A DNA stretch of 64,000 bases from Vitis vinifera (lineage: Eukaryota; Streptophyta; Magnoliopsida; Vitales; Vitaceae), in assembly GCF_030704535.1 (NCBI RefSeq), contig NC_081821.1, positions 7,455,001-7,519,000 on the forward strand, read 5' to 3'. Shown piece by piece: positions 10,936-22,023 of the stretch (position 1 is its first letter; each line of letters begins with the position of its first letter). Position numbers and translations under genes: made by a program. The notes below the pieces were generated by a model that worked only from the letters and a program-made list of their open reading frames with translations, was not told the DNA's origin and searched no databases.

Positions 10936-12463
10936 ATGGCCACACCTTCCCAAAGTCGATCATCTGGTAGAAAGGAGGAAGATAATCACGAATGGCGTCA
11001 GGCCATTGAAAAAAGACAGTTGGCGAGCGAAAAACAGCTAAGAGCTCTCCTCCAGGAGACGGAGAGGTTAAGGGAAGAAAACGCGGTGTTACGCATTCAA
11101 GCCTCAACGTCAGGTCCTCCTCGTCGTCAGCGTTCAAGAGGCCAGGTGGCAAACTCAAGGCCAGAGTCAGAATCAATATATCCTGGGTCAACAGGAGCTG
11201 TCCCAGGAGCATACAACACAAGGCCCCATGAGCCACGCACACCCATGCCTCGAGCTCCCCGTGAGGAAAGCTCAGATTCCACTCATTTTTCCAGCAAAAA
11301 GACAACGTGATAGAAAATCACAGTTATCAAGTTCTATGCGCGCAAGACTAGGCCCACAAGAGCCTGGGAGATCAAGGCCACCAGTAGCCACAACCCGGGC
11401 ACCACGCCCCGATCCTATGATCGTTCCCATGGTGCAGAACGTACCTCCGCATCGTGACCCCATGGTCACCCCAGCGATGCGGAACGTTCACTCACACCTA
11501 GCGGAACGACCAGCTGGGAGAAACCTCCCAAACGAGCCACCCATTGGCTCCATTAGCAAAAGGCTGGATGACATGCTCTCCACGCCCTTTTGCTCTCATA
11601 TCACCCATTACGAGCCCCCAAGGGGATTCCCCGTACCAAAGTTTTCCACATACGATGGAACCAACGATCCCTTCGATCACATCATGCACTATCGACAGCT
11701 CATGACGCTCGATATTGGCAACGATGCATTGCTATGCAAAGTATTCCCCGCCAGCCTTCAAGGGCAGGCCCTCTCATGGTTTCATCGTCTACCTCCTAAC
11801 TCTGTTGACAATTTCAGGGACCTCTCTGAAGCATTCGTGGGACAGTACTTGTGCTCCGCTCGACACAAACAGAATATCAGCACCCTCCAGAACATAAAAA
11901 TGAGAGACAACGAATCCTTGAGGGAATTTGTGAAACGATTTGGCCAAGCCGTACTCTAAATAGAGGTTTGCAGCATGGATGCTGTCCTACAAATCTTCAA
12001 GAGAAGCATCTGTCCAGGCATTCCATTTTTCGAATCGCTGGCCAAAAAGCCTCCTACAACGATGGACGATTTGTTCAGACGTGCTAACAAATATTCAATG
12101 CTCGAAGATGACGTACGTGCAGCCACTCAGCAAGTTTTGGTTGCCGGACGGGCTTCTAGAGATAACGCGGACAGACATGCCAAACCTCCGGACCGGCCAA
12201 AACCAGTTGACCGGAGGCAGGACTGGCCGAGTCGTCCGGATAGGCCGCCCATCACACCCCTATCCGTACCATACGAAAAACTTCTCCCAATGATCCAGGG
12301 GTTGTCCGACTTCAGGTGGCCTAGACCCCTCGAAACGGACCCATCCATAAGAGACCGCAGCAAGAAATGCGCCTTCCACAAAGACCATGGTCATACAACA
12401 GAGACATGTCGGTCCCTCCAGTATCTAGTTGAAAGGCTCATCAAAGCAGGACATTTAAAATAG
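10936..12463 (+). pseudogene. Tat-type gag, broken
   Basis: The gag polyprotein starts at ATG 10936 with a charged, coiled-coil-like stretch. A single-base insertion in the A5 run at 11296-11300 shifts the frame; reading continues in the 11228-11959 frame. The retrotransposon gag core is clear at about 11630-11950 (PKFSTYDGTNDPFDHI, then LPPNSVDNFRDL). TAA at 11957-11959 and TAG at 12461-12463 interrupt it. Near the end CAFHKDHGHTTETC gives the Cys/His signature common in this group. It cannot give a full product from this copy. Confidence 0.9.
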
Positions 12464-13521
12464 TACATCCGCTCAGATACTGAAGGAAGGGACGTATCTC
12501 AACATCATAACTCGGGGCCCCAGTCGCCCCCAAGGCTGTCATAAACTATATCAATGGGGGCCCATCTGACGAGGAATACGATTCCAGGCGGAAAAGGCAG
12601 AAATTGCTGCAGGCCGCGTCAATACGCGAACGCATTAATTCCATCCGGCCGGGTCTTACTGGAGAGGGCCCTCGCCCCATAGATGGGACAATCATTTTCC
12701 CACCAGTAGATCCCACCCGGACGCTACAGTTACATCGCGACGCCCTCATCCTCTCCCTATAAATAGGAGATTTCGATGTAAGACGTATCTTGGTTGACCC
12801 AGGTAGTTCAGCCGATCTGGTGCAAGCATCAGTCATTGGCCATATGGGACATAGTCTCGCGGGTCTCGAAAACCCCGGACGAATCTTATCCGGATTCAAC
12901 GGATCATCAACCACATCCTTAGGAGACATTATACTGCCGGTCCAAGCTGGCCCAGTCACTCTCAACGTGCAATTCTCAGTGGTACAAGAGTTATCATCTT
13001 TCAATGTCATCTTGGGACGCACATGGCTTCACTACATGAAAGCCATCCCTTCCACATATCATCAAATGGTGAGTTTCCTCACCGACGAAGGGCAAACTGA
13101 CTTGTATGGCAGCCAATTAGCCACTCGCCAGTGCTATCAAATAGCACGTGAAGTAGTCGCTAACCAGGAGGATGCGTCTCCCCCTGAACCTAGCGTTGCG
13201 CACGATCAATAGCAATTATTGGGTCCGGCGGACAAAGATCCCCCGGTAGCAGATCCCTTACAAACAATCCAAATTTCGGAGGAAAACGATCACCTCACAA
13301 ACATCAGTTCCCTCATGACACAAGAAGAAACTCAGGACATGCAAAAAATCCTTAAACATAACCATGACATCTTCGCGTGGGCACATTCTGACATGAAGGG
13401 AATTCATCCCTCCATTGCATCTCACAGGCTTAACGTCTTTTCAACTACCAGACCCGTCCGGTAGAGGATCAGGCGCTTCCACCCGGATAGACAAAGAATC
13501 ATCCGGAACGAGATTGATAAA
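12464..13521 (+). pseudogene. Tat-type protease and linker, broken
   Basis: After a frameshift in the C5 run near 12530, the pol frame opens and carries an aspartic protease: VDPGSSADL near 12793 holds the catalytic Asp (D-x-G-S form), and NVILGRTWLH near 13005 fits the flap-distal part. TAA at 12760-12762, TAG at 13210-13212 and TAG at 13462-13464 lie in the same frame, followed by the conserved stretch RRFHPDRQ leading into reverse transcriptase. Confidence 0.88.
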
Positions 13522-15288
13522 TTGCTCGAAGTCGGATTCATCAGAGAAGTTTCTTATCCGGATTGGTTGGCAAATGTAGTGGTGGTACCAAAGAAAGAGG
13601 GCAAGTGGCGAGTCTGTGTTGATTATACCAATCTCAATAACGCATGTCCAAAAGACAGTTTTCCCTTACCACGAATAGATCAAATTGTGGATTCCACTTC
13701 CGGGCAAGAAATGCTCTCTTTCTTGGATGCCTTCTCCGGATATCACCAGATTCCCATGTCTCCGGATGACGAAGAAAAGACAGCATTCATAACACCACAT
13801 GGCCTCTACTGCTACAAAGTCATGCCATTCGGACTCAAGAATGCTGGCGCCACTTATCAGAGATTAATGACTAAAATCTTCAAACCCCTAATAGGCCACA
13901 CGGTAGAAGTGTATATTGATGACATTGTGGTTAAAAGCAAAACCCGAGAGCAGCATGATCTTCACTTACAAGAAGTTTTTTACCTCTTGCGAAGGTATGG
14001 CATGAAGCTAAATCCTTCTAAATGCGCCTTTGGAGTAAGTGCTGGCAAGTTCCTGGGATTTATGGTCAGCCAGAGAGGCATAGAAGTCAGCCCGGATCAA
14101 GTCAAGGCAGTCATGGAAACACCCCCTCCTAGGAACAAAAAAGAGTTGCAGCGCCTCACAGGCAAACTCGTTGCATTAGGGCGTTTTATAGCCCGCTTCA
14201 CTGATGAGTTGCGACCCTTCTTCTTGGCGATACGAAAAGCTGGAACGCATGGGTGGACGGATAGTTGCCAAAACGCGTTGGAAAGAATTAAACATTGTCT
14301 TATGCATCCACCCATCTTGAGCAGCCCCATCCCAAAGGAGAAGCTATACATGTATCTGGCTGTCTCAGAATGGGCAATCAGCGCCGTTCTATTCCGCTGC
14401 CCTTCACCAAAGGAGCAGAAACCTGTCTACTATGTCAGCAGGGCATTGGCAGATGTAGAAACCAGGTATTCAAAAATGGAGCTAACAGTCTTAGCTCTTT
14501 GAAGTGCTGCCCAAAAGCTCCGCCCCTATTTTCAAGCCCACCCAGTGATTGTACTGACCGACCAACCCCTTCGTAGCATTCTGCACAAACCAGATTTAAC
14601 TGGGCGAATGCTACAATGGGCCATCGAATTGAGCGAATTTGGAATCGAATTCCAACCCAGATTATCCAAAAAAGGCCAAGTAATGGCCGACTTTGTGCTC
14701 GAATATTCACGAAGACCCAACCAGCACCACGAATCAAGTGAACAGGAGTGGTGGACACTACGAGTTGACGGAGCCTCACGCTCATCAGGCTCTGGAGTTG
14801 GGCTCTTACTACAGTCCCCAACTGGGGAACATCTGGAGCAAACCATCCGGCTGGGATTCTCCGCGTCTAACAATGAAGCAGAATACGAGGCCATCCTGTC
14901 CGGATTGGACCTCGCCTTTGCTCTATCCGTCTCCAAACTCCGGATCTACAGCGACTCGCAACTAGTGGTAAGGCACGTCCAGAAAGAATATGAGGCTAAG
15001 GACGCACGCATGGCGCGATACTTGGCCAAAGTAAGAAGCACCTTACAGCAATTCACCGAGTGGACAATCGAAAAAATTAGGCGAGCTGACAATAGGCACG
15101 CTGACGCTTTGGCCGGCATAGCTGCTTCCCTCCCTATCAAAGAAGTCATTCTACTGCCCATACATGTGCAAGTCAATCCCTCTGTCACAGAAGATTCCAC
15201 TTACAACACCATTGAGGCAAACCAAACGGATGATCAAGAATGGACGCATAATATTGCAGAATATCTCCGGGCAGGCACTTTACCCTAA
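13522..15288 (+). pseudogene. Tat-type reverse transcriptase and two RNase H domains, broken
   Basis: Reverse transcriptase is intact over 13522-14200 with KWRVCVDY, the MPFGLKNAGATYQRL motif and the catalytic YIDDIV at 13912-13929. The first RNase H (gypsy type) follows at about 14340-14700 (LYLAVSE-like start) and contains TGA at 14500-14502. A second, archaeal-type RNase H lies at about 14750-15120 with LRVDGAS, NNEAEYEAIL, IYSDSQLVV and NRHADALA, the acidic residues of the active site in place. TAA at 15286-15288 separates it from integrase in the same frame. The dual RNase H supports Tat lineage membership. Confidence 0.92.
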
Positions 15289-15315
15289 GATCCTAAACAA
15301 GCACACAAAATCCGG

Positions 15316-16476
15316 GTGCAAGCTGCCCGTTTCACCCTGATCGGGGGACACCTGTACAAACGATCTTTCACAGGGCCTTATCTTCGCTGTCTTGGGCATT
15401 CAGAAGCCCAGTATGTGCTAGCTGAATTACATGAGGGAATATGCGGAAATCATACGGGAAGACGATCCCTGGCACATAGAGCTCATTCACAAGGATACTA
15501 TTGGCCAACAATGAAGAAAGACGCATCAGCATATGTCCAAAAGTGTGATAAATGTCAAAGATACGCTCCCATTCCACATATGCCATCAGCAGCATTGAAA
15601 TCGGTCTCAAGCCCATGGCCTTTCGCGCAGTGGGGCATGGACATAGTGGGACCCCTCCCAGCAGCACCTGCCCAAAATAAATTCCTTCTTGTCGCCACTG
15701 ATTACTTTAGTAAATGGGTAGAAGCTGAAGCATATGCAAGTATCAAAGATAAAGATGTCACCAAATTCGTATGGAAGAACATTGTTTGCCGCTTTGGAAT
15801 TCCCCAAATCATCATAGCTGACAATGGTCCACAATTTGACAGCATTGCATTCAGGAATTTCTGTTCGGAATTGAATATCCGGAATTCATACTCCACGCCA
15901 CGTTATCCTCAAAGCAATGGGCAAGCGGAAGCCACAAACAAAACTCTAATCAATGCCTTAAAGAAAAGGCTTGAGCAAGCCAAAGGGAAGTGGGTGGAGG
16001 AGCTACCTGGCGTCCTGTGGGCCTATCAAACCACACCCGGACGGCCGAAAGGAAACACTCCTTTCGCCCTCACATATGGAATGGATGCAGTCATTCCCAC
16101 TGAAATAGGTCTTCCTACTACCCGGACCAATGCAGCAAAACAAAAAGATGCCAACACGGAACTAGGAAGAAATTTGGACTGGGCAGACGAAGTCAGAGAA
16201 AGCGCGGCCATCCGGATGGCAGATTATCAACAAAGGGCATCAGCGCATTACAATCGAAAAGTCAGGCCCAGAAACTTCAAAAATGGTACGCTAGTACTTA
16301 GAAAAGTTTTTGAAAATACTACTGAAGTAGGCGCTGGAAAGTTCCAAGCCAATTGGGAAGGACCCTACATAGTGTCTAAGGCAAACGAAAATGGAGCCTA
16401 TCATTTACAAAAGCTAGATGGCACTCCATTACTTAGACCATGGAATGTGTCCAATTTAAAGCAGTACTATCAATAA
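15316..16476 (+). CDS. Tat-type integrase domain (intact part of a broken pol)
   Basis: Joins host DNA to element cDNA. The HHCC zinc-binding module is visible (H-x3-H in the HEGICGNHTGR region and CDKCQ near 15545). The catalytic triad follows: Asp in GMDIVGPL near 15640, Asp in ADNGPQFDS near 15822, Glu in SNGQAEATNK near 15926. The C-terminal part ends NVSNLKQYYQ at TAA 16474-16476. The frame is open throughout this segment but is cut off from upstream pol by the TAA at 15286, so it is not expected to be made from an intact polyprotein here. Confidence 0.9.
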   Translation: MQAARFTLIGGHLYKRSFTGPYLRCLGHSEAQYVLAELHEGICGNHTGRRSLAHRAHSQGYYWPTMKKDASAYVQKCDKCQRYAPIPHMPSAALKSVSSPWPFAQWGMDIVGPLPAAPAQNKFLLVATDYFSKWVEAEAYASIKDKDVTKFVWKNIVCRFGIPQIIIADNGPQFDSIAFRNFCSELNIRNSYSTPRYPQSNGQAEATNKTLINALKKRLEQAKGKWVEELPGVLWAYQTTPGRPKGNTPFALTYGMDAVIPTEIGLPTTRTNAAKQKDANTELGRNLDWADEVRESAAIRMADYQQRASAHYNRKVRPRNFKNGTLVLRKVFENTTEVGAGKFQANWEGPYIVSKANENGAYHLQKLDGTPLLRPWNVSNLKQYYQ

Positions 16477-16612
16477 AAAGTGTACACAAGTGCAAAATGA
16501 GAAAGAAGTATGTTTTTATTGATATGAATAAGTATAATTACAAAGAGATCTCCGGACCACAAAAAGACAGAAGGAAAAATTACAGCAGAAAAATTGCAAA
16601 AAGAGATAACTA

Positions 16613-19043
16613 TCAGGGAGCGGGCTTCTCATAGAGCTTCTTTTCTTCACCCGGAGGAATTGAAGGGGTATCTCGCTTGATGCCGTTCTTCTTCATGCAG
16701 CAGCGATACCCAAAGATAAACGTATCATCCACTTGCTGCTGGTAGTCCGCTGCAAGTTCCTCCCTTTCCACAGCAAACTCCAGTTCAAGTTCTTCTTTTT
16801 GCACATCCAGGCGCAGCTGCAAGTCTTCCTTCTGTTTCTTTTCATTCGAAACTTCGGTCCAGAGTTGACTCACTTCATCCCTCAGCCGGGCTGCCTCACC
16901 TTCCGCCTCATGTAGGCGACCCGCAGTTGATTCTTCGCGACTCTTCGCCTCAGCCAACTCCACTCGGAGGGCTTCATTTTCCTCTCGCATGGTGGATAAA
17001 TTGGCCTCAGCCTCCTCCATTCTCAGACGCAGCTGATTTTCAATCTCTTGGCGCCGAGAGGAGAAGGTCCTCATATAGTCTGCAGTCTGCAACAGCTGAG
17101 TAAAAAGATCGTGTTGTTGAGACATGCTGCGGAGGCCCCTCACCAGCTGACACGCAAACAAGAAAAGCAAAGACATAAATCATACTACAACAAACACATC
17201 AGTGCAACAAAAAGTCAAAAAGCAAAAACACAAGACAACGATATACCGTTTCTATCATATCAAACATCTTAGCAGAAGGCTTGATGACTTTCCAGTCGGG
17301 TGTAATCTGCTTTAACTTAACTTCCAACTCCGCGTAGCTGAAAGGGCTAGCAGGAGCGGCATCGTCAGCAGGATCTTCCTCAGATGAGGAAGCAGAAGGT
17401 AACTCTTGTCTCGGAATCGGAACCCCCACATCTTCGTCCGGACACATATGTCCGGATGCATCTTCAGCCGGAAGTATTGCCGGGGCAGCTGAGGTCTCAG
17501 TTGCCATCTCCACCTCGCCTCCGTCCGGATGAGCGTCATGGGCAGAAGCACAGCTAATTTCAATCTCTTGCTGCCGCTCTTGAAGCCGCCCAAGCAGTCC
17601 GGACCGTAGATCGCGCGTCGAACGCGGCTTCTTTGAAGGAGACCCTTTCACCGGAACTATGGCCAAGCGATCCGGGTCGTCGGAAGGCTGACTTTGGCTT
17701 TCTGCCCCCGCCTCCTCCAACGGGGTCGTTTCAGCTGCATCAGCATCCGGATTAAGGTTGCCCGGACGGTTGATAGATGCAGCTTCCTCAGCCATGTTAG
17801 CCAGACGCGCAACCGCGGCCAAGGAAGTGCCCGAATGGTTCAACCCCGACATGCGTCCGGGGCCGCTTGAGATAGAATGCGGAGCAGCGTTTACTGGCTC
17901 CTCTATCATTACTTCCCCCTCATAGGTAATTTGCGGGGGAGGGAACTCCTTGGGAGGAGTGGGTTCCTTCACATCCTTCCCATGCTTCTTCACCAGCTTC
18001 CTCCTTTTTATTGGAGTTTTCTTGGGAGGAGAGTCCGGACCCCGCTTCTGTCTGAGAGCCTTCCGGATAGTGCCTTCATTTTTTTTCTGATCTCGATCCT
18101 CCAAGAGCTTTCGCCGTCTTTCACCATCAGCCTCTTTAGCTTCCTGGTACAGGGGGAGCTCCTTCAGAGTATAATGCTCCCCAGGTACTATTTCATCCTT
18201 TGCTAGTTTCCTGGGGAGAATATTGATAACATATTCCTGGGACTCCCGGACGACCGCTATCAAATTCCGCGCGGAAAGCAATGTCTTGTAGGCCCTCTCC
18301 TTGGGATCTATCTCGAATAATTTACAAACACAGGCGAATGATGCCTTTTCCACCCAATCCACAAGGTGGCCCCTCAATTCCAGACCTGCATTAACAGTAA
18401 CAAAAGGTGAGAGTTTCGTCCAAGAAAATCAGCAAAAAAATCAGCAAAGTAAAATCCGGACAAAGAATCTCAAAACAAGAATACCCGGAATTTTTAAGGT
18501 ATAATTTGGAGAAAAGGGCCTCGACGCACGCTCCGATAGCCCCGCCCATCCACCCCGGACTGCCACCAGCCTCTTCGCCCCTCCCTTTGTCGAATCTGGC
18601 AGCTCTGTCACCACTTGAAGGGAGGGCAGGTGCGCGGACACACTAAAGATATCATTTTTTGCTTTCTTCAGGGAATAGATAAAGAACACTTCCAGAAGCG
18701 TAAGGTCGAGGCTGTACAGCATGTTGATGATGCTGCATCCCATCAGCACCCGGACAAGGTTGGGGTGAATAAAGATGGGTGGAATCTGAGAGAAGTGGAG
18801 GAATTCCTTGAACAACGCCGGCAGAGGAAATCGAAGCCCCGTGTTGAATTGTTCCTTTGTGAAGAGGATAACGTTTTCTTCACCTTTCTCAGTAGGCATA
18901 GCCGCCTCCTCCTTCACCAAGTTTATATACACGTCATTTGGGATGCAGAACCGCTCCCGGAATTCCTTCACATCTAATTTGTCTATCGCCTTTTCGCCAG
19001 CCTCGTTGACCCGGGCAGATGAAACAGTCTTTTTTGGAGCCAT
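16613..19043 (-). CDS. Antisense spliced gene of the Tat element (aORF, putative gypsy-type transposon domain)
   Basis: Three exons on the minus strand, 19043-18485, 18385-17247 and 17146-16613, separated by introns of 99 and 100 bp with GT..AG ends. Exon lengths 559, 1139 and 534 add to 744 codons including TGA, in frame across both junctions and with no internal stop. Exon 1 (FRERFCIPNDVYI.., then HPNLVRVLMGCSIINML) resembles the plant 'putative gypsy type transposon' domain of Tat antisense ORFs. Exon 2 adds a basic KKTPIKRRK tract and an acidic, proline-rich linker. Exon 3 is a long coiled coil (heptads from RRQEIENQL to ADYQQQ). Function is unknown; the basic tract could be a nuclear signal. 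It is intact while gag-pol is wrecked. Exon boundaries are inferred from splice signals and frame. Confidence 0.82.
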
Positions 19044-19069
19044 TTCTTACCACAAAGCCAAACCAAAAT

Positions 19070-19207
19070 CTACATACAAAAGCAATGCAACGGTTCAAAC
19101 CAAGCAGTCAGAAAATACACATACCCTAACCCAAAGCAAGCCAGAAACCAAGTTTAAAGAACCAGCAAACGCAACCAAATGAATGACAGTAGCAAAGAAG
19201 TACTTAC
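19070..19207 (-). other. Candidate 5'-UTR intron of the antisense gene
   Basis: On the minus strand a strong donor G|GTAAGTACTT begins at 19207 and an acceptor TTGTATGTAG ends at 19070, 27 bases before the ATG at 19043. It is inferred from splice consensus only. Confidence 0.5.
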
Positions 19208-19417
19208 CAAATAAAGCTCTGAAGAAGAAGAACGGTTACTATCTCGGTACAAAATCACCAGCAGCAAACAAACGAAGTCGCGATACAAAAACACCGGTAC
19301 AAAAGAACTTTCGAAGTTTTTTCTCAGAGAAGCAAAGGGCGAAGAAAAAAACCAATAAAGAAGAAAGGCTCTCAAGAGAATGCAGTAGAAAAAAATGCAA
19401 AAAGAGGTACAGTGCCC

Positions 19418-19425
19418 TATTTATA
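19418..19425 (-). promoter_or_regulatory. TATA box for the antisense gene
   Basis: TATAAATA on the minus strand, in the context GCTATAAATAGGGC, lies about 375 bases upstream of the antisense ATG and outside the 3' LTR. It would give the antisense gene its own promoter. Confidence 0.6.
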
Positions 19426-19642
19426 GCAGGACAGCCCCTCGGAAAGCCAAACCAACAGCCATATTATCATTGAAACGACATATTGTCTGGGGATACACAG
19501 GGTCGGCGGCTCATCATAAATGCCTTTTTTGGCTTCCGCACCCCCACTCGCCACGTGGCCCAGTCAAACGAAGGGACCTCTTCAATTTTCAAAAGCCAGT
19601 TATTTTTAACCCGCCCATTTTTTCGGGCAAAATAGGCAAGTT

Positions 19643-19656
19643 AAAAAGGGGGGCAA
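19643..19656 (+). promoter_or_regulatory. Polypurine tract
   Basis: AAAAAGGGGGGCAA abuts the 3' LTR and would prime plus-strand DNA synthesis. Confidence 0.85.
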
Positions 19657-20463
19657 TGTAGGGACCCCTCCCCTTGGGAAACACGTGGCACGCAGCTCAT
19701 GGTGACGCGTGGCACGTATTATCAGCCGGACCATCATCATCCGGATTCCCCTAAAGATATGCATGGTGCAGTTATCCTATCCGGACCCCCTCAAGAAAAG
19801 GCAAACGACGTTTCAGCTTCTCCTATCCAAGGAAGAGCAAACGACGCTAGCAGAGCGTAGACATCCGGATAGTCTCCACAACACATCCGGATAATAAGCA
19901 TGAGCCATCCGGATATAAATCGTCTGGATGGTCAATTAAAGTAAAGCGAGTTTTACACGCAATCACAACAAGCAGCCATGGCCCACATCCCATCACCTGC
20001 AGAATGAGAAGACAAGAGGAAGTGACAGCAAGTCACTTCCCACGATCATTCTACATGATCGCTTCCCACGATCTCTGACAGCCGCATCACCTACCATGGT
20101 CTCTGACAGCCATTCGTAGGATGATAGTGCTCCTACTGACACCTATTATCATCATCACAACATAAAATATCTCCTCACCATTAATGAAAGGAGCAGTACC
20201 CCTGAAGCTGTATATATATGCCTTCACACGAAGAAGAAAAGGGATCCCCCCTGGTAACCTCTTGATACCTAGTAAAAGGCCAACTGATTTATATATCTCT
20301 CTTTCACCATGGCTAACAAGACCATCGGAGGGTGCGTCCGGACTCCCTGTCCGGATGCCTTTTGCAGGTGCAACCGCTGAATCAAGAACCCCTTGTGTGT
20401 TGAGAATCACGTGTCCATCCATCTGGCAGCAACGTGGACCACTGGATACGCGAGATCGCAACA
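19657..20463 (+). repeat. 3' LTR of the Tat-type element
   Basis: Near-identical to the 5' LTR. Visible differences include CTGG versus TTAA-like bases close to the end, one base less in a C run near 20248 and a handful of transitions. ATCAT follows as the target duplication. Confidence 0.93.
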
Positions 20464-20468
20464 ATCAT

Positions 20469-20917
20469 CACTTCCTTCATCCTACGTTTTCTCTCCTGGA
20501 AATCTCCATTTGTCCAAGTCTGTAAGAACTAGTGGAATCGCATGAATTTGAGAAGATATACATTTTTTAATCAAATTGGCATATGAAATTATAGGCATTG
20601 CTATTCTGAGGCACAATTCTACTCATCAAGAGTGCTTTCTGTTTGGTAACTTTCTGATTAAGTAAATTTCCACTTCTTTCCTACTCATGGAAGGTGTAGA
20701 GAATGTCTTCCAACCTTGTAATGAGGTAACCAATGCTCCTGTACTTGGTTTGTAACAATTTCAATACATTCCTCAAGTGGAGTCAAATGAAAAAAGAAAA
20801 TTGGAAACATGAGTTGACTCGGTCATTGGCATCTGCCATGTATTCAATACTGATGCAAGCTATAAAGGTATCTGTATGTAGGCTGTGATCCTTCCCTAAT
20901 TTCCTGTATTTTGCATT
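20469..20917. other. Noncoding spacer
   Basis: No supported feature between the gypsy element and the LINE fragment. Confidence 0.5.
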
Positions 20918-20928
20918 ATCATTATTAT

Positions 20929-22012
20929 TAATATGTTTTTTTAAAGTAAAAGAAACCATGTCATTGCATTGAAATAGTAAAGTACAAAGAAGGATATTCT
21001 GCAAGTACAAAAACCTCTATATGAAGTCTGATAAAAAAGACAGATAAGCGTATGCTAGTTCAAAAAGAAAATATCTGAAAACAACACTATGGTTAGGATG
21101 ATGTTAGCTATAATTGATGGAGGTATAAAATCTCCTACAAAAGAAACCAAATATCTAGCTCCATGCTTTGCTAATGCATCCACTGTATGATTGCCTAAGA
21201 GGGCGGCCCAATTGAAGTCCATCAAAATTCGAGTCCTCTTTCTTTTTTTGTTGTCCATGATATGACAATAACAAAACTTCCTTCTACTAAGAGATTGGAG
21301 AAGTCCAAAGCTTTCTCCTGTAATAATCCTCCCAAATGAGCTAGAATCTCTACCTTTACAACGAAACCTTGATCCACAAGTTGAGAGAATACTCTTACCA
21401 CTACAAAGTTATCCCTAAGCAACCCTCCAATCCCATGTTGCCCTAGATTACCCAGAGAACACTCATCAAAATTTAGCTTAATAAAATCCATCGGAGGTGG
21501 TAGCCAGTCAGAAAGTGTCTCTTTCGTCAACCTTGTGGTTTTGCACACTAGGTTCCAATCTAGTAGGATGAGGCTTGAAGAGATGCTTACAAAAGCTTCA
21601 CTAGCAGAAGCCCAAGGGAAGAATAGAAGTAAAACAAGTCCTAAATTGCTTCCAAAGATGTCTACCTATCCTAAAAAATTCTTACATTTCCTTCACGCTG
21701 AATGTCCAAATCAAAGTGAGACCAGAAATGTGCTAAAGAGTCTGGTCTCAAGGAAGTCCCCCAAAACCTTTAAAGGATATAATCAACATATTTTCGACCC
21801 ATAACTAATCAGTCCTCACAAGTTTGAATAGCCTATACCACAATGTAAAAGCTACAGGGCAATGTAAAAGGACATGATCTATAGACTCCTCACTCCCCCT
21901 ACACGACACACTGTTTCAGTCTAAGAGCTTTATAAGGTTTTCGATGCTGAAGCAAGTCATTAGTATTGACCTTATTTTCCACGAGCCATGCAAGGGTTTG
22001 CTAAAATACATC
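20929..22012 (-). mobile_element. 5'-truncated LINE fragment (RNase H-like 3' end)
   Basis: On the minus strand, the end of a plant LINE ORF2 is recognisable. A zinc-finger RT-associated stretch (EESIDHVLLHCP.. and LWYRLFKL, about 21920-21810) is followed by an RNase H-like stretch (PPPMDFIKLNFDECSLGNLG.. about 21500-21430, then NHTVDALAKHGARY about 21200-21150). Several stops break it. ATCATTATTAT occurs at both edges (20918-20928 and 22013-22023), consistent with an 11-bp target duplication, although the target is simple-sequence. A T-run (20935-20942) at the left edge fits the A-rich tail of a minus-strand LINE. Confidence 0.75.
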
Positions 22013-22023
22013 ATCATTATTAT

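Larger units (their letters stand above)
10072..20463 (+). mobile_element. Ty3/gypsy LTR retrotransposon, Tat-type, with antisense gene
   Basis: A complete 10.4-kb element with LTRs of about 808 bp at both ends (TGTAGGGACC...GCAACA) and a 5-bp target duplication ATCAT at 10067-10071 and 20464-20468. A primer binding site follows the 5' LTR at 10881 and a polypurine tract precedes the 3' LTR. Order on +: gag, protease, reverse transcriptase, RNase H, a second RNase H, integrase; then a spliced gene on - before the 3' LTR. The dual RNase H and the extra antisense ORF are known features of the Tat lineage. By eye the LTRs differ at roughly 9 substitutions and one indel (about 1%), so the insertion is young, yet gag-pol carries seven stops and two frameshifts. 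Confidence 0.93.

Noticed and set aside
14097..15200. Minus-strand frames over reverse transcriptase and RNase H
   Set aside because: They are shadows of the well-supported sense-strand domains.
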